From: Desulfuromonadaceae bacterium UBA2294
Lineage (GTDB): Bacteria; Desulfobacterota; Desulfuromonadia; Desulfuromonadales; UBA2294
Length of the DNA: 6,986 bases
Direction of reading: 5' to 3'
Assembly (NCBI GenBank): GCA_002345625.1
Contig: DDWE01000088.1
Span: forward strand, 1-6,986
How positions within the stretch are numbered: the stretch's first letter is position 1; every line of letters begins with the position of its first letter. Below, piece after piece: positions 6,096 to 6,986 of the stretch. A model generated the notes under the pieces. The model made no database searches and was not told the origin of the DNA. It saw nothing but the letters and a program-made list of their open reading frames with translations. Both the position numbers and the translations under genes were made by a program.

Positions 6096-6254
6096 GTTAT
6101 GTAAGTTATTCATCCGACAATCTTCTCTCCCACCCTGACCCCTCTGCTCTGCGGGAGGCCGAGATTGGGTCTTGTGGAACCCTTGCCTCGAAGCTCTCTG
6201 TCTCCCCTTTGGCGCCCGGCGCTGGCGGACCCTCCTTTGGGACAGCTGCACCTC
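6076..6254. repeat. 179-bp direct repeat, copy 2
   Basis: This is the second copy of 3603-3781, offset by exactly 2473 bp with no indels and two substitutions. On its left it interrupts a lipoprotein reading frame. On its right it gives way to CGACCTGACCAG and then the ackA terminator. The flanks show no target-site duplication, so the copy does not look like a simple transposed insertion. Confidence 0.95.
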
Positions 6255-6273
6255 GACCTGACCAGATGGTCAC

Positions 6274-6311
6274 AAAAAAAGGGCCGGCGGTTCACACCGC
6301 CGGCCCTTTTT
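6274..6311 (-). terminator. Bidirectional rho-independent terminator of ackA
   Basis: A perfect 10-bp GC-rich stem (GGGCCGGCGG 6281-6290 with CCGCCGGCCC 6297-6306) around a 6-nt loop is flanked by seven A residues on the left (6274-6280) and five T residues on the right (6307-6311). Read on the minus strand it ends in seven U residues 23 bp beyond the ackA stop, so it terminates ackA. The T tract on the plus side would also stop rightward transcription from the accessory block. Confidence 0.93.
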
Positions 6312-6333
6312 GCCTCTGTAAAATTAAGGTCTC

Positions 6334-6986
6334 CTAGCTTCTCTGGAACTCCTTGCTCGAGAAACTGTAGGTGAAGTTCATGTGGTCGGTGTAGGTCTTG
6401 TTGAGGATGGCGACGACATCTTCGGTGAAGACCAGCTCCTCGTCGGTGGGGATGACGAAGACCTTGATCGGCGAGTCGTCGGTGGTGATGACGTTCTCCG
6501 ACTTGCGGGTCATGGTGTTTTTGTTCTTTTCCTTGTCGATCTTGATGCCGAGGTGCTCGAGGCCTTCGAGCGCCTTCTCGCGCAGCAGCCAGCCCATCTC
6601 ACCGACTCCGGCAGTAAAGACGACAGCGTCGAGACGACCGAGAGCAGCGTAGTAGGAGCCGATGTATTTTTTCAGGCGGTAGCCTTCGATCTCAATGGCG
6701 AGTTTGCAGCGCTGGTCGCCTTCTTCGGCCCCTTCGATGACATCACGGCGATCGGTGAATTTGCCGGTAATGCCGAGCACGCCCGACTTCTTGTTGAGGA
6801 TCGAGTCGACCTCCTTGGCCGAGATCCCTTCTTTCTGCTGGATGAACATCGGGATCGCCGGGTCGATGTCGCCGCAGCGCGTCCCCATCACCGCCCCTTC
6901 GAGCGGGGTGAGTCCCATGGAGGTGTCGATGGAGACGCCGCCTTTGATTGCCGAATGCGAAACGCCGTTGCCGATGTGCATGGTGA
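6334..6986 (-). CDS. ackA: Acetate kinase, C-terminal half (5' partial, continues past the window)
   Basis: Acetate kinase is a cytoplasmic enzyme that interconverts acetate plus ATP with acetyl phosphate plus ADP, the ATP-yielding or acetate-activating step paired with phosphotransacetylase. The frame is open from the window end to TAG at 6334-6336, about 217 codons of a roughly 400-420-residue protein. The ATG at 6979-6981 is internal. Diagnostic motifs are HIGNG, the nucleotide/phosphate-binding signature; DTSMGLTPLEG followed by GTRCGDIDP, which holds the catalytic Arg; TAGVGE; and IPTDEEL, which contains the metal-binding Glu equivalent. After the usual family end there is a tail of about 20 residues rich in aromatic and polar residues (DHMNFTYSFSSKEFQRS). 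It is GC-rich like the large gene at the left, and its terminator lies 23 bp downstream. Any pta partner would be outside the window. Confidence 0.97.
   Translation of the reverse strand, partial: TMHIGNGVSHSAIKGGVSIDTSMGLTPLEGAVMGTRCGDIDPAIPMFIQQKEGISAKEVDSILNKKSGVLGITGKFTDRRDVIEGAEEGDQRCKLAIEIEGYRLKKYIGSYYAALGRLDAVVFTAGVGEMGWLLREKALEGLEHLGIKIDKEKNKNTMTRKSENVITTDDSPIKVFVIPTDEELVFTEDVVAILNKTYTDHMNFTYSFSSKEFQRS

Noticed and set aside
3603..6254. The 179-bp repeat pair as ends of a composite transposon
   Set aside because: The repeats encode no transposase, lack recognisable terminal inverted repeats, and the outer flanks show no target duplication.
6258..6271. TGACCA-GA-TGGTCA inverted repeat between repeat copy 2 and the ackA terminator
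   Set aside because: It is short, downstream of all coding ends and next to a strong terminator. Nothing links it to a function beyond chance.
1..6986. CRISPR array, tRNA or rRNA genes
   Set aside because: No regularly spaced short repeats, tRNA-like cloverleaf sequence or rRNA segments were seen by eye on either strand.

Overview
The window reads as a bacterial chromosome segment in which two ordinary GC-rich chromosomal genes are separated by a block of accessory DNA. The acetate kinase at the right end and the overall codon style fit an anaerobic Gram-negative bacterium, perhaps a Desulfuromonadales/Geobacterales-type deltaproteobacterium. That assignment rests on general resemblance only. 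No rRNA, tRNA or other phylogenetic marker is present.

Layout, left to right. (1) 3-3584, + strand: the 3' part of a very large gene for a helical-repeat (TPR-like) protein. An alpha/beta domain resembling the TolB-N/FlgO/CsgG type lies near the visible N-terminus. The frame is open to the window edge, so the true start is outside. (2) 3603-3781: first copy of a 179-bp direct repeat. (3) 3781-4975: an intact-looking IS3-family element with orfA, orfB, an in-phase A AAA AAG slippery site joining them, a DDE triad and imperfect 45-bp terminal inverted repeats. (4) 4976-5091: a non-coding leader with a REP-like hairpin. (5) 5092-5889: a strikingly AT-rich gene for an unrecognised two-helix membrane protein. 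(6) 5899-5966: an imperfect hairpin with the layout of an integron attC site. (7) 6015-6095: the first codons of a lipoprotein gene, cut off by (8) 6076-6254, the second copy of the 179-bp repeat (2 mismatches). (9) 6274-6311: a strong bidirectional terminator. (10) 6334-6986, - strand: the C-terminal half of acetate kinase (ackA), continuing beyond the window.

The most interesting structure is the composite 3603-6254. The repeats bound an insert whose ends are abrupt: an IS end on one side and a broken lipoprotein ORF on the other. The AT-rich gene is bracketed by a GTTAGGC heptamer (4975-4981) and an attC-like hairpin, as expected of an integron gene cassette. A plausible history is that a circular DNA carrying the repeat, the IS and cassette DNA recombined into a single chromosomal copy of the repeat between the large gene and ackA. 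Both the cassette reading and this history are inference. The paired repeats, the truncation, the inverted repeats and the composition shift are directly visible.
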